A DNA stretch of 64,000 nucleotides from Mycobacterium paraffinicum (GCF_001907675.1 NZ_MPNT01000018.1:1-64000); one strand, 5' to 3'; numbered from the stretch's first letter, positions 38,375-47,917 are shown. Numbers and translations are program-made. Notes: generated from the sequence alone by a model not told the origin.

Positions 38375-40615
38375 TCAGTCCGCCTTGACGAATCCGTTGG
38401 CCTGCGCGACTTCTTCACTGGTCAGCCAGATTTCGGCGAGCGTGTCGTGGTAGAGCGGGCTGCCGGGCGTGTAGTACAGGCCGAAGCTGGCGTTGGCCTT
38501 GATCGGATACCCGTCCGGCACCTGGTACGGGTCGTCGAGCGGTAGGTGGATGGTCGGGCGCCCGGGCGCGCCCGCCGCCGCGTCGCCGTCGTCGTCGGCG
38601 GCCGCGTGCCGTCCGCCCCGCCGCTCGGGTGCGCCGACGGCCGCTTCGGGGGCGGCGGCTTCCGGAGCGGCGGCTTCCGGCGCGACGGCTTCCGGAGCGG
38701 CGGCCTCGGCTATGTCCGACGGGACGACGTGCGGCACGGCCACATCGGGATACTCGGGCTCCGGGGCCGCGGCTTCCGGGGCGCCGTCGTGCTCGGGAGG
38801 CGTATGCGGCACCGCGACGTCGAGGTACTCGGCGTCCACGTACTCCTCGCCCGCGCGGTCGGCCTCTGGGTGGGCGGCCTCGTGCGCGTCGTCGGCGTAC
38901 TCGGCTTCGACGTACTCGGTCTCGGCGTAATCGGATTCGGCGTAATCGGATTCGCCGTATTCGGATTCGGCGTAATCGGATTCGGCGTAATCGGGTTCGG
39001 CGTATTCGGATTCCGTTTCGGAATAGCCGGCCTCTGACAGGGCCGCCGGGGAGACCGCGGAGAAGGAGTCGGTGTCCACCGCGTCGGGGTCCTGCTCCTC
39101 GACCCCGTAAACACCCTCGTCCGCGTCGCGCCGCCGCCAGCTGACCCGCCCGGCGGCCTCGGCATCGGACGTTTCCGGCTGACGGGCGAACTGCTCGGCG
39201 CTCGGGTCGTCGTGGCCCCAATGCCGGTCACCCGCGTCATAACCGATGTCGAGGTCGGCGGGCGGCTCGTAGGGGGCGCCCGCACGTGCGGCGCGGCGCC
39301 GACGCCAACCGAGAGCCAGCAACCCGGCCAAGGCGATCAGCACCAGCACCGGAATGCCGGCCAGCAGCCACCACCACTGCAACGCGAACTTCTTGGGATG
39401 GGCGGGCATCGCCGAACTGCTCGGCTGGTTCTGCCCCGACACCTGCAGGCCGGACAGCAACGGCGCGAGATTGGCCGGGTCGGTGCTGAACGTGTTCTTC
39501 GCCCGGTTCCACGAGATCTTGCCGCCGACGAACTGCTGGGAGACCACGTCGCCGTCCACGGACTGGTCGCCGACGGGCGCGCCCAGCTTGCCCGTCGGTC
39601 CGCGCAGCTTGTCCCAGGCCGCCTTCATCGCGCCACGCACCACGAACGCGCCGCGCTCCGAAGTCCAGAAGATCACCGGCTTGTCGGCGCCGGAGAAGGT
39701 GACGACGCGGCTGGACGGGATGCCGCCGTCGGCTTCGTTGGCGGTGGGGAAACCCAAGTCGCTGCCGGCTGGGCCGCCGAGCGATTCGTACTTGGCCAGG
39801 ATGTTGGTCTCGACGGCGTTCGCGCCGGTCGCCGGGCTGAAATACACCTTGCCGTTGGCGAAGTCCTGGACGATCCCGTCGCCGCCGATCGGGTACGGCG
39901 CACCCTTCTTGACGCCCAGCGGCCCATTCGGGCCGCCGGCGGCGCGCCAGGCCATGTTGATGGCCGCGGCGGGATCGATCGTCACCTGCAGACCCTTCAG
40001 CTGGTCGGCCAGACCCGCCGGCTCGGTGGTGAACTGCTTGGTCTGCCTGTTCCAGGAGACCTGACCGCCGCTGAACTTCTGGGCGGACACCTCGCCGTTG
40101 TAGGTTTCGTCGCCGACCGGGACGCCGAGTACCCCACCCGAGCTGCCGAGCTTGTCCCACGCGGCGTTGATCGCGCCGCGCACCACGAACGCGCCGTGGT
40201 CGGGCGTCCAGAAGATCACCGGCTTGTCGCTGGCCGAGAACGTGGCCACCCGGCTGTCGGGCCCGGCGAGGCCGGGCACCTCATTGATCGCGGGGAAGCC
40301 CAGATCGCTGCCGGCGGGACCGCCCAGCATTTCGTATTTGTCCAGAATCGGCCCGTAGACGAATTTGGCCCCGGTCGCCGGCGTGAAGAACATCTTGCCG
40401 CCGTCGAAGTCCAGCTCGAAACCGTCGCCGGCGGGGTACACGTCGCCCTTCCGGGGGCCCAGCGGTGAGCCGTCGCCGCCGGCCTTCTCCCAGGCGGCCA
40501 TCATGGCCGCCTCGGCGTCGCCGATCGGAGACGCCGCCGCCGAAGGCGCCAGCAAGGCGGCGGTTGCAGCGATGGCGGTCAAGGTGACCAGCGCGCTCCC
40601 GACCAGCCTGCGCAT
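38375..40615 (-). CDS. Large LGFP-repeat envelope protein with acidic repetitive C-terminus (Rv2721c-like)
   Basis: A 746-residue membrane protein. A signal peptide (MRRLVGSALVTLTAIAATAALLAPSAAA, cleavage near residue 30) is followed by about six LGFP-type repeats to residue ~390 (GSDLGFPAINE, GGVLGVPVGDE, GSDLGFPTANE, TGKLGAPVGDQ). A transmembrane helix follows near residue 420 (WWWLLAGIPVLVLIALAGLLALGW). The C-terminal ~310 residues are very acidic, with YAESD and AAAPE pentapeptide repeats. LGFP modules are thought to bind the cell wall. The ATG at 40615 has GAGAGG upstream. It is probably longer than Rv2721c (699) because of repeat expansion. Confidence 0.9.
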   Translation of the reverse strand: MRRLVGSALVTLTAIAATAALLAPSAAASPIGDAEAAMMAAWEKAGGDGSPLGPRKGDVYPAGDGFELDFDGGKMFFTPATGAKFVYGPILDKYEMLGGPAGSDLGFPAINEVPGLAGPDSRVATFSASDKPVIFWTPDHGAFVVRGAINAAWDKLGSSGGVLGVPVGDETYNGEVSAQKFSGGQVSWNRQTKQFTTEPAGLADQLKGLQVTIDPAAAINMAWRAAGGPNGPLGVKKGAPYPIGGDGIVQDFANGKVYFSPATGANAVETNILAKYESLGGPAGSDLGFPTANEADGGIPSSRVVTFSGADKPVIFWTSERGAFVVRGAMKAAWDKLRGPTGKLGAPVGDQSVDGDVVSQQFVGGKISWNRAKNTFSTDPANLAPLLSGLQVSGQNQPSSSAMPAHPKKFALQWWWLLAGIPVLVLIALAGLLALGWRRRRAARAGAPYEPPADLDIGYDAGDRHWGHDDPSAEQFARQPETSDAEAAGRVSWRRRDADEGVYGVEEQDPDAVDTDSFSAVSPAALSEAGYSETESEYAEPDYAESDYAESEYGESDYAESDYAETEYVEAEYADDAHEAAHPEADRAGEEYVDAEYLDVAVPHTPPEHDGAPEAAAPEPEYPDVAVPHVVPSDIAEAAAPEAVAPEAAAPEAAAPEAAVGAPERRGGRHAAADDDGDAAAGAPGRPTIHLPLDDPYQVPDGYPIKANASFGLYYTPGSPLYHDTLAEIWLTSEEVAQANGFVKAD
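38643..38708. repeat. 15-bp coding repeats encoding AAAPE
   Basis: At least four near-identical 15-base units (GGCTTCCGGAGCGGC type on the plus strand) inside the LGFP-protein gene. The repeats keep the reading frame and so can vary in number without frameshift. Confidence 0.8.
38892..39013. repeat. 15-bp coding repeats encoding YAESD/YGESD
   Basis: About eight tandem units of TCGGCGTAATCGGAT type (plus strand). They encode Tyr-Ala-Glu-Ser-Asp repeats in the acidic cytosolic part of the LGFP protein. Copies at 38932-38991 are nearly identical at DNA level, suggesting recent expansion. Confidence 0.88.
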
Positions 40616-41157
40616 GTGACCTCTCTGCCCGTTCACCAAGCCTCCCAGCCGACGGCTACGGCTCTATCAGCGGCTATGCCCGTAAGTGCACAAGCGGCGA
40701 GAGGGCGGTACTCCGACCGCCCGGAAACAATCCCGCACCGATCCGCCTTATCGCCGGGCTCGCATAACTTTGCTCCAGCCAACAAGAAATACGAAGTCAA
40801 ATCACGCATATTACAAAAACGGATACCACGCCGATGTCGAAATGATGCCAAGCCACGCTCAAATCGCGACGAACCGGGCCATCGCCCACCTCCCGACTGG
40901 CTCAACGTGCCGACGCCCGAACCCATCGTGCGCCTGCGAATAGGTCAGAAGGGTGGCCGCACTCGCCCGGCTCGTCGGCCGTGCCGCGCTTTCACGATGC
41001 GCCATTGCGCGGACGTCCCCGAAACACATGCGCCGACGGTACGTGAAGCCATTAACTCATCGGCGATCTACCCGAAAAAGGGCCGCCCGGCGGGCATTGA
41101 CCGCGTTTGCCGACCACGGTCGAATTGACCGTTCCTATGACGCCGCCGTGCTCGGGG
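40616..41157. other. 542-base gap upstream of the LGFP-protein gene; no supported gene
   Basis: H37Rv has Rv2722 and the TerC-like Rv2723 here; neither is present. The stretch 40760-40870 is AT-rich and should hold the LGFP-gene promoter (minus strand), but I see no convincing -35/-10 pair. GGGCGGT-N6-ACCGCCC at 40703-40722 is a perfect 7-bp inverted repeat that could be an operator. The right half is GC-rich with no gene features. Confidence 0.55.
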
Positions 41158-42318
41158 CTAGACCCCGAGGCTGCGGCCGATGATCTCCTTCATGATCTCG
41201 GTCGTGCCGCCGTAGATGGTCTGCACCCGCGCGTCCAGATAGGCGCGGGCAACGGGGTATTCGCGCATGTAGCCGTAGCCGCCGTGCAGTTGCAGGCAGC
41301 GGTCGATCAGATGCACCTGCTTCTCAGTGGAGTACCACTTGGCCATCGCGGCCTGTTCGGCCGTCAGCTTGTGGTCGAGGTGCAGGCGGACGAACTCGTC
41401 GACCATCATGCGCACCACGGTTGCCTCGGTCGCCAGCTCGGCGAGCACGAAGCGGCTGTTCTGGAAGCTGCCGATCGGCTTGCCAAATGCCTTGCGCTCC
41501 TTGGTGTATTGCAGCGTGTCTTCCAGCACCTGCTCCATCGCCGCGGCCGCCATGATGGCGATCGAGATCCGCTCCTGCGGCAGGTTCTGCATCAGGTAGA
41601 TGAACCCCATGCCCTCCTGCCCCAGCAGGTTTTCGGCGGGCACCTTCACATCGGTGAAGGACAGCTCGGCAGTGTCCTGCGCGTCCAGCCCGATTTTCTC
41701 CAGGTGCCGGCCGCGCTCGAAGCCCTCCATGCCGCGTTCGACAGCGAGCAACGAAAAGCCTTGCGCCCCTTTGTCCGGATCGGTCTGTGCGACGACGATC
41801 ACCAAGTCGGAGTTGATTCCGTTGGTGATGAACGTCTTTGCGCCGTTGAGCACGTAGTGATCGCCCTGCTTGACGGCGCGGGTCTTGATGCCCTGCAAGT
41901 CGCTGCCGGTGCCGGGCTCGGTCATCGCGATGGCGGTGATGAGCTCGCCGGTGCAGAACTTCGGCAGCCAGCGCTGCTTCTGCTCCTCGGTGGCCAGGGC
42001 CAGCAGGTAGGGCGCCACGATGTCGTTGTGCAGCCCGAAGCCGATGCCGCTGTAGCGACCGAAAGTGGTCTCCTCGGTGATGATCGTGTTGTACCGGAAG
42101 TCCGGGTTGCCCCCGCCGCCGTATTCCTCCGGGACGGCCATGCCGAGGAAGCCCTGCTTGCCGGCCTCGAGCCACACGCCGCGGTCGACGATCTTCGCCT
42201 TCTCCCATTCGTCGTGGTGGGGCGCGACGTGGCGATCGAGGAAGGCGCGGTAGGACTCGCGGAACAGTTCGTGCTCCGGCTCGAAAAGGGTGCGCTGGTA
42301 CTTGACGGCACTGCCCAT
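41158..42318 (-). CDS. fadE20: Acyl-CoA dehydrogenase FadE20
   Basis: A 386-residue flavoprotein, exactly the H37Rv FadE20 length (Rv2724c). Acyl-CoA dehydrogenase signatures are AIAMTEPGTGSDLQGI near residue 127 and the C-terminal QLHGGYGYMREYPVARAYLDAR near residue 345; GGTTEIMKEIIGR closes the protein. It introduces the alpha-beta double bond into an acyl-CoA. The ATG at 42318 is chosen by length. A perfect palindrome lies 44 bases upstream. Rv2722-Rv2723 homologues that should flank it are missing. Confidence 0.95.
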   Translation of the reverse strand: MGSAVKYQRTLFEPEHELFRESYRAFLDRHVAPHHDEWEKAKIVDRGVWLEAGKQGFLGMAVPEEYGGGGNPDFRYNTIITEETTFGRYSGIGFGLHNDIVAPYLLALATEEQKQRWLPKFCTGELITAIAMTEPGTGSDLQGIKTRAVKQGDHYVLNGAKTFITNGINSDLVIVVAQTDPDKGAQGFSLLAVERGMEGFERGRHLEKIGLDAQDTAELSFTDVKVPAENLLGQEGMGFIYLMQNLPQERISIAIMAAAAMEQVLEDTLQYTKERKAFGKPIGSFQNSRFVLAELATEATVVRMMVDEFVRLHLDHKLTAEQAAMAKWYSTEKQVHLIDRCLQLHGGYGYMREYPVARAYLDARVQTIYGGTTEIMKEIIGRSLGV

Positions 42319-42361
42319 GTGGATGACCTCCGGCGGCTGGAAACTCTGTCGCCCAACATAT

Positions 42362-42379
42362 ACCAACCAGACGGTTGGT
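42362..42379. promoter_or_regulatory. Palindromic operator candidate upstream of fadE20
   Basis: ACCAACC-AGAC-GGTTGGT is a perfect 7+7 inverted repeat, 44-61 bases upstream of the fadE20 start in its 93-base promoter region. Its form is that of a TetR-family operator, as used for acyl-CoA catabolism genes in actinobacteria. The regulator is unknown. Confidence 0.65.
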
Positions 42380-42411
42380 CGGCAGGGGCGGGGTGACGCA
42401 GCCGAGGCGGA

Positions 42412-43833
42412 TCAGCCGGCCGAGAACTCCTGCAGCCGCCCGGCCAGCGCCACCGGGACGCGCGCCTTGATCCGGGTGCCGTTGGGGTTGTGCTCCTCCT
42501 GCTGCACGCGCCCGTCGGCGTGCAGCCGGGCCACCAGGTCGCCGCGGTGGTACGGAATCACCACATCCACGGCCGTGTCGGCGGGAACGGCGAGCTCGCC
42601 CATCCGGCATCGCAGGGCATCGATGCCTTCGCCGGTCCGGGCCGAGACGAACACGGCGCCGGGCAGCGCGTGCCGCAGCTCGGCCAGCGTGAGGCCGCTC
42701 GCGGCGTCGACCTTGTTCACCACCAAGAGCTCGGGCGGCGGGTCACCACGATGGTCGGCGATGACGTCGGAGATCACCTCGCGCACCGCGTTGATCTGGG
42801 CCAGCGGCTTGACGTCGGAGCCGTCGACGACGTGCAGCAGCAGGTCGGCGTCGACGACCTCCTCCAGCGTGGAGCGGAACGCCTCGACCAGTTGGGTCGG
42901 CAGGTGCCGGACGAACCCGACGGTGTCGGTGAGCACCAGCGGGCGACCGTCGGTGAACTCGGCGCGACGGGTGGTGGGCTCCAGCGTGGCGAACAGCGCG
43001 TCCTGCACCAGCACCCCGGCCCCGGTCAGCGCGTTGAGCAGGCTCGACTTGCCGGCGTTGGTGTAGCCGACGATCGCGATCGACGGCATGTCGCTCTGCC
43101 GGCGGCGGCTGCGCTGGGTGTCGCGGACCTGCTTCATGTCCTTGATCTCGCGGCGCAGCTTGGCCATTCGTTCGCGGATGCGGCGGCGGTCGGTCTCGAT
43201 CTTGGTTTCACCGGGACCGCGCAGGCCCACGCCTCCCCCGCTGCCGCCGGCGCGACCACCGGCCTGTCGGGACATCGACTCACCCCAGCCGCGCAGCCGC
43301 GGCAGCATGTATTCCATCTGGGCCAGCGACACCTGCGCCTTGCCCTCCCTGCTGGTGGCGTGCTGGGCGAAGATGTCCAGGATCAGCGCGGTGCGGTCGA
43401 TGACCTTGACCTTCACCGCCTTTTCCAGCGCGGTGAGCTGCGCCGGGGACAGTTCACCGTCGCAGATCACGGTGTCGGCGCCGGTCGCCAGCACCACCTC
43501 GCGCAACTCTTGGGCCTTGCCCGAGCCGATGTAGGTCGACGGGTCGGGCTTGTCGCGGCGCTGGATGAGCCCTTCTAGCACCTGGGAGCCGGCGGTTTCG
43601 GCCAGGGCGGCCAGCTCGGCCATGCTGGCCTCGCTGTCGGCGGCGGTGCCGTCGGTCCACACGCCTACCAGCACGACGCGTTCCAGCCGGAGCTGGCGGT
43701 ACTCGACTTCGGATACGTCGGCGAGTTCGGTGGACAGGCCGGCGACGCGGCGCAGCGCCGACCGTTCTTCCAGGGCTAGTTCGCCGGTGCTCGGCTCCGG
43801 CACAGCGCGATTGCGGAATTCAGGATGTGTCAT
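42412..43833 (-). CDS. hflX: GTPase HflX
   Basis: A 473-residue ribosome-associated GTPase. The N-terminal HflX domain contains DPSTYIGSGKAQEL and DGELSPAQLTALEKAV; the glycine-rich linker LRGPGETKIETDRR precedes a coiled coil. The GTPase domain has IVGYTNAGKSSLLN (G1), DTVGFV (G3) and VVNKVD (G4). HflX splits stalled or hibernating ribosomes and contributes to macrolide response in mycobacteria. The ATG at 43833 is chosen; a GTG at 43854 is also possible. Confidence 0.95.
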   Translation of the reverse strand: MTHPEFRNRAVPEPSTGELALEERSALRRVAGLSTELADVSEVEYRQLRLERVVLVGVWTDGTAADSEASMAELAALAETAGSQVLEGLIQRRDKPDPSTYIGSGKAQELREVVLATGADTVICDGELSPAQLTALEKAVKVKVIDRTALILDIFAQHATSREGKAQVSLAQMEYMLPRLRGWGESMSRQAGGRAGGSGGGVGLRGPGETKIETDRRRIRERMAKLRREIKDMKQVRDTQRSRRRQSDMPSIAIVGYTNAGKSSLLNALTGAGVLVQDALFATLEPTTRRAEFTDGRPLVLTDTVGFVRHLPTQLVEAFRSTLEEVVDADLLLHVVDGSDVKPLAQINAVREVISDVIADHRGDPPPELLVVNKVDAASGLTLAELRHALPGAVFVSARTGEGIDALRCRMGELAVPADTAVDVVIPYHRGDLVARLHADGRVQQEEHNPNGTRIKARVPVALAGRLQEFSAG

Positions 43834-43879
43834 AGGCAATACAGAATGATGCACGGCGGATCGGCGTCGTGCACTCGAA

Positions 43880-44764
43880 TTAACGTCGCTGCGCGTCCCA
43901 CCATTCCCCGCTGATCTCTCCGCGCGCCACCAATACCGACGGTCCCCTCAGGTAGCTGGTGGCGTCGGTGATGGTGACGACGACGTCGCCGCCCGGCACC
44001 CGCACGTTGAGCGTGCCGGTGTCCGCCCCGGCGGCGGCCAACGCGGCGACCGTGGCCGCGACCGTGCCGGTGCCGCAGGAGCGGGTCTCCCCGACGCCAC
44101 GCTCATGCACTCGCATCCGGACCGCGCCATCGGCGGGTGCCGTGAGGATCTCGATGTTGACGCCCTCCGGGAACTGGGCGTGGTCGAAGCTCACCGGCGC
44201 CGCCACGTCGAGCCCGGCCAGTTCTTCGGCGGTCAGATCGGGATCCACGCACGCCAGGTGCGGATTGCCGACGTCGACCGCCAAGCCGGAAAACCGGCGG
44301 CCCCCGACGGTCGCCTCGAAGGCGGGTCCCCCGCTGCCGAGGGTGTTGGCCTTGCCCATGTCGACGGTGATGTCGGCGTGCGTCGCGCCGGCGTGGTGCA
44401 CGGTGATCGGCCGAGGGCCGGCCGGCGACCCGATCACGAAGTCGTCGCGGGACTCCATGCCGCTGGCCCGCAGGTAGTGCGCGAACACCCGGATGCCGTT
44501 GCCGCACATCTGGGCGACGGACCCGTCGGCGTTGCGATAGTCCATGTACCAGTCGGCCGCGGCCACGCCGTCGGGCAGCCGGTCCAGCACGCCGGCCGCC
44601 AGCGCGGCCCCGGCGGTGGTGACCCGCAGCACCCCGTCGGCGCCCAATCCCCGCCGCCGGTCGCACAGGGCGGCCACCCGAGCGACACTGAGGTCGAGCG
44701 CGGCCTCCGCGTCCGGGAGCACCACGAAGTCGTTCTCGGTGCCGTGGCCCTTCGCGAACATCAT
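43880..44764 (-). CDS. dapF: Diaminopimelate epimerase
   Basis: A 294-residue enzyme that converts LL- to meso-diaminopimelate for lysine and peptidoglycan. Both catalytic cysteines are visible: [15 protein letters not shown] and [15 protein letters not shown]. The N-terminus [15 protein letters not shown] is the family's, so the first of two ATG codons (44764) is used, with GGGGAG upstream. It lies between miaA and hflX as in H37Rv (Rv2726c). Confidence 0.97.
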   Translation of the reverse strand: MMFAKGHGTENDFVVLPDAEAALDLSVARVAALCDRRRGLGADGVLRVTTAGAALAAGVLDRLPDGVAAADWYMDYRNADGSVAQMCGNGIRVFAHYLRASGMESRDDFVIGSPAGPRPITVHHAGATHADITVDMGKANTLGSGGPAFEATVGGRRFSGLAVDVGNPHLACVDPDLTAEELAGLDVAAPVSFDHAQFPEGVNIEILTAPADGAVRMRVHERGVGETRSCGTGTVAATVAALAAAGADTGTLNVRVPGGDVVVTITDATSYLRGPSVLVARGEISGEWWDAQRR

Positions 44765-44815
44765 GCGCGCCGCTCCCCAGCTACGGCGGTATCGTCGTCG
44801 GCACGAATCACCTGC

Positions 44816-45766
44816 TCAGGATACGTGGCCCAGAACCTCCAGCGCTTCGTCGATGAGCCGGGCGCCGTCTGCCCCCCCTTTTTCAGAGTCTTTTTCAGAG
44901 TCCAGCCAGTGCACCCGGTGGTCGCGGCGGAACCAGGACCGCTGCCGGCGCACGTAGCGTCGGGTGCCCACGTACGTCTGTTCGCGCGCGTCCCGCAGCC
45001 GCTCAGCGCCGCCTCCGGCGTCGAGCGCCTCGATCACCTGGGCGTAGCCCAGGGCGCGCGACGCGGTGACCCCGTCGCGCAGGCCCTCGCCGAGCAGCGC
45101 CCTGACCTCGTCGACCAGGCCGTGGTCGAACATGGCGGCGGTGCGACGGGCCAGCCGCTCGTCCAGAATCGTTGTCTCGCAATCTAATCCGACGATGGCC
45201 GTGTCCCACCTCGGGGTGCCGATGCGTGGCGCGGATGCGGCGAACGGCCGGCCGGTCAGCTCGACCACCTCGAGCGCCCGCACCGTGCGCCGGGCGTCGG
45301 TCGGCAGGATCGCCGCCGCGGCGGCGGGGTCGCGGCGGGCCAGCTCGGCGTGCAGCCCGCCGACGCCGACCTCGGCCAGCCGCTGCTCCCAGCGCGCCCG
45401 GACCGCGGGATCGGTCGCGGGGAACGACCAGTCGTCGAGCAGGGACTGGATGTAGAGCATGGAGCCGCCGACGATGATCGGGACGGCGCCGCGGGCGGCG
45501 ATCGCCTCGATGTCCGCGGCGGCGGCACCCTGATAGCGGGCGACCGTCGCGGTCTCGGTGACGTTCAGCACGTCGAGCTGGTGATGCGGGATGCCGCGGC
45601 GTTGCCCGATCGGCAGCTTGGCCGTGCCGATGTCCATGCCGCGATAGAGCTGCATCGCGTCGGCGTTGACGATCTCGGCGGCATCGAGCCGTTCGGCGAC
45701 ATCGAGCGCCAGCTGTGACTTGCCGGTTCCGGTCGGGCCGATGATCGCCAGTGGTCGCACGGTCAC
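44816..45766 (-). CDS. miaA: tRNA dimethylallyltransferase
   Basis: A 316-residue enzyme that adds the dimethylallyl group to A37 of tRNAs reading UNN codons. The P-loop [13 protein letters not shown] is at residues 9-21, then [19 protein letters not shown] and [11 protein letters not shown], typical of MiaA. The GTG at 45766 starts one base after the upstream gene's stop. Its partner MiaB, which thiomethylates the same base, is encoded 4 kb away. Confidence 0.96.
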   Translation of the reverse strand: MTVRPLAIIGPTGTGKSQLALDVAERLDAAEIVNADAMQLYRGMDIGTAKLPIGQRRGIPHHQLDVLNVTETATVARYQGAAAADIEAIAARGAVPIIVGGSMLYIQSLLDDWSFPATDPAVRARWEQRLAEVGVGGLHAELARRDPAAAAAILPTDARRTVRALEVVELTGRPFAASAPRIGTPRWDTAIVGLDCETTILDERLARRTAAMFDHGLVDEVRALLGEGLRDGVTASRALGYAQVIEALDAGGGAERLRDAREQTYVGTRRYVRRQRSWFRRDHRVHWLDSEKDSEKGGADGARLIDEALEVLGHVS

Positions 45767-45767
45767 G

Positions 45768-46457
45768 TCAGACCTGCCAGGCACCGGCGAAGTAGCCCAC
45801 GCCGTAGGGCGCCCCCCGGTAGAGCTCCTTGGCCGACCGCGGCCCGGGCTCGGCCAGGCCGGCCAGCACCTGGAAGGCGACGCGGCCCAGGATCTGGCGC
45901 GGCAGCCGCGCCAGGGCGGCGACGTCGCCGCTTGACAGGGCGTCGTCGAGGGCCAGCTGCGCGTCGGCGTTGGCCGGGTCGTAACCGCCGGGTGCGGCCG
46001 GCGTCAAGGTGTTGGCGCCGTCGGCCACGACCAGCACCCCGATCGGCTCGGGCGACCGGTCCAACTCGGCGCGCAACGCCCGGCCCTCGGCCAGGGCGGT
46101 CTCGGCGTCGTGGTCGGCGCGATAGATCCGGGCCTCCGCGGTCGCGTCGGGGCGAACCTGGCCACGGACCCAGCCGGCGAGCAGCCCCGATACGGGCAGC
46201 CCGGCGGGCGGCTCCGAGCCGGCCCGCGGGGAAAGCCCGACCCGGACGTCCACACCGAAACCCGCGAACGTACCGGCCGCGTCGGGTCCCCACACCCCGT
46301 CGCGTGCCGCGGTCCCGATGACGGTCCAGCGGGCGGGCAGAAAGGCGGCCGCCGCCAGCGCCGCGGCCACCAGGTCGGTCACCTCCGCGGCGGCCGCTCC
46401 GGCGAGCTCGGGCACCAGCAGCGGCGCCGAGGGAACAATGGCAATCCCGCTGAGCAC
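45768..46457 (-). CDS. Class III extradiol dioxygenase/MEMO-like protein (Rv2728c-like)
   Basis: A 229-residue protein with the LigB/MEMO-like outline: [16 protein letters not shown] at the N-terminus, [21 protein letters not shown] in the middle and a C-terminal [13 protein letters not shown]. Metal-binding histidines of true dioxygenases are not obvious by eye, so enzymatic activity is doubtful. It directly precedes miaA on the same strand and is about the length of Rv2728c (231). Confidence 0.8.
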   Translation of the reverse strand: MLSGIAIVPSAPLLVPELAGAAAAEVTDLVAAALAAAAFLPARWTVIGTAARDGVWGPDAAGTFAGFGVDVRVGLSPRAGSEPPAGLPVSGLLAGWVRGQVRPDATAEARIYRADHDAETALAEGRALRAELDRSPEPIGVLVVADGANTLTPAAPGGYDPANADAQLALDDALSSGDVAALARLPRQILGRVAFQVLAGLAEPGPRSAKELYRGAPYGVGYFAGAWQV

Positions 46458-46490
46458 GCCACCAAACTAATGGTTCGCCGACGCGTGCGC

Positions 46491-47459
46491 TCAGGCCTCG
46501 GCAGCCGCGACTACCGGGCCGGTGCTAAAAGGGGCGGCCTCGCCCTCCGCGGACGACGACGCGCCCGGCGCGATGCTTCCGTCGTCTCGGCCGACCTCGG
46601 CGACTATGGTGGCGGCCTCGCCGCGGGCCAGCGCGACCGTGGCCACGATCACCACCGCGATCGCCGCCACCAGCACGAAGGCCTTGGGCCCGTCCGCGTG
46701 CAGTGTTTCGCCGAGCACGAAGATGCCCAGCAGGCCGGCCACCACGGGCTTCGCCACGGTCATCGTCGGCATGGAGGCGGTCAGCGCACCGGCGCGGAAC
46801 GCCGACTGCTGGAAGATCATCCCGGTCAGCGCCAGCAGGAGCCACGGGACGAACTCGGGCGCGGTCAGCACGGCCAGCGGGCCGTCCTCGCCCACCTCGA
46901 CGATCCCCTTGGTGAGCACCGCGAACAACGCCAGCGCCGAACCCGCCACCACCGCGAGCAGGGCGGCAGCAAACGGGCTGCCCGACCAGACCCGCGCGGC
47001 CACCACACACGCCACCAGCAGCGGCACCATCACCGCGGCCACGATGGCCCACGTCTGGGCCGACGCGCGCTGATGACCCGAGGCCGGGTCGCCGACGATG
47101 ATGACCACCGCCAGGGCGCCGGCGAGCACCACCGCCCACACCCACTCCCAACGGGTCACCCGGCGCTTCGTCAGCCGCGCGTAGATCGGCAGGGCGAACA
47201 GCAACGCCGTGACCTGCAGCGCGGTCACCAACACCACCGACCCCCAGGCCAGGGCACCGGCCTGCAGGCTGTAGTTGATGATCGCCGCCAGGCCCCCTAG
47301 CCACCACCGGGTGTCCTTCAGCGACATGCGGAACAACTCCAGGTGGCCGACCTGCTTGTCCGTGATCTCCTGCGCGGACCGCTGACGGATCACGTCGCCG
47401 ACCGCGGATGCCAGCGCCGCGCACAACGCAATCAACGCCGCGACATCAACCTTCGACAT
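46491..47459 (-). CDS. DMT-family (EamA-like) transporter (Rv2729c-like)
   Basis: A 322-residue membrane protein with about nine to ten helices (for example WGSVVLVTALQVTALLFALP, WVWAVVLAGALAVVIIVG, PVVAGLLGIFVLGE). The late helix with VAKPVVAGLLGIFVLGETL is typical of drug/metabolite transporters. The substrate is unknown. GAGGGG precedes the ATG. A truncated paralogue lies just upstream at 47614-47787. Confidence 0.87.
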   Translation of the reverse strand: MSKVDVAALIALCAALASAVGDVIRQRSAQEITDKQVGHLELFRMSLKDTRWWLGGLAAIINYSLQAGALAWGSVVLVTALQVTALLFALPIYARLTKRRVTRWEWVWAVVLAGALAVVIIVGDPASGHQRASAQTWAIVAAVMVPLLVACVVAARVWSGSPFAAALLAVVAGSALALFAVLTKGIVEVGEDGPLAVLTAPEFVPWLLLALTGMIFQQSAFRAGALTASMPTMTVAKPVVAGLLGIFVLGETLHADGPKAFVLVAAIAVVIVATVALARGEAATIVAEVGRDDGSIAPGASSSAEGEAAPFSTGPVVAAAEA

Positions 47460-47613
47460 GAGAGACCCCTCACCTCACGATTGCCCCGACCAGCTTTCCC
47501 TGGGGCTCGGGCAAATACACGCAATATTTGCGATCAGTTCAGCAACAACTGTATGACGTCGCCCACGCTGCGGCGCGTTCAGCGAATCACCCTTTGTTTC
47601 ATACGGCATTAAC

Positions 47614-47787
47614 CTAAGGAAGCCCTGTGGGCAACGCGGCGATCTGGTTAACCCGGGCACGACTACGCCGGTCGCGCGGCGACGGCCAGCACCAGCATTC
47701 CGCCACGCGCTGCTGCAGCGCGTCACCGATCGCGACGCAGAGCGCGGATGCCAACGCGAGCAAAGCGGCGACGTCCGCCTTGGCCAT
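47614..47787 (-). pseudogene. Truncated paralogue of the adjacent DMT transporter
   Basis: Fifty-seven codons starting MAKADVAALLALASALCVAIGD at 47787, with a GGAG ribosome binding site. The first ~30 residues align with the neighbour's N-terminus (MSKVDVAALIALCAALASAVGD, then Q/R-Q-R). After about residue 30 similarity stops and a TAG follows soon. It looks like the remains of a tandem duplication. A functional single-helix micropeptide cannot be excluded. Confidence 0.65.
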
Positions 47788-47891
47788 GGTTTCTCCGCCC
47801 GAGTCGGGATCGGAGACAAGGGTGCTACCCGATGCGCCTGCGCGGATGCATCTCGAACGGCAAGATCGAGGTGGCGGCGGATGCGCCGACA

Positions 47892-47917
47892 AGCTGCTTG
47901 AATACTGTTAAGCAGCT
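47892..47917. repeat. Inverted repeat AGCTGCTT-N10-AAGCAGCT
   Basis: A perfect 8-bp inverted repeat in the 232-base gap between the truncated transporter gene and the DUF349 gene. It could be a terminator hairpin or an operator. No gene is seen in this gap. Confidence 0.5.

Noticed and set aside
40616..41128. 170-residue open frame in the gap upstream of fadE20
   Set aside because: No ribosome binding site, no family features, and amino-acid composition typical of random GC-rich translation.
47605..47620. Iron box (IdeR site) suggested by TTAACCTAAGG
   Set aside because: Only one half resembles the 19-bp IdeR palindrome; the other half is absent.
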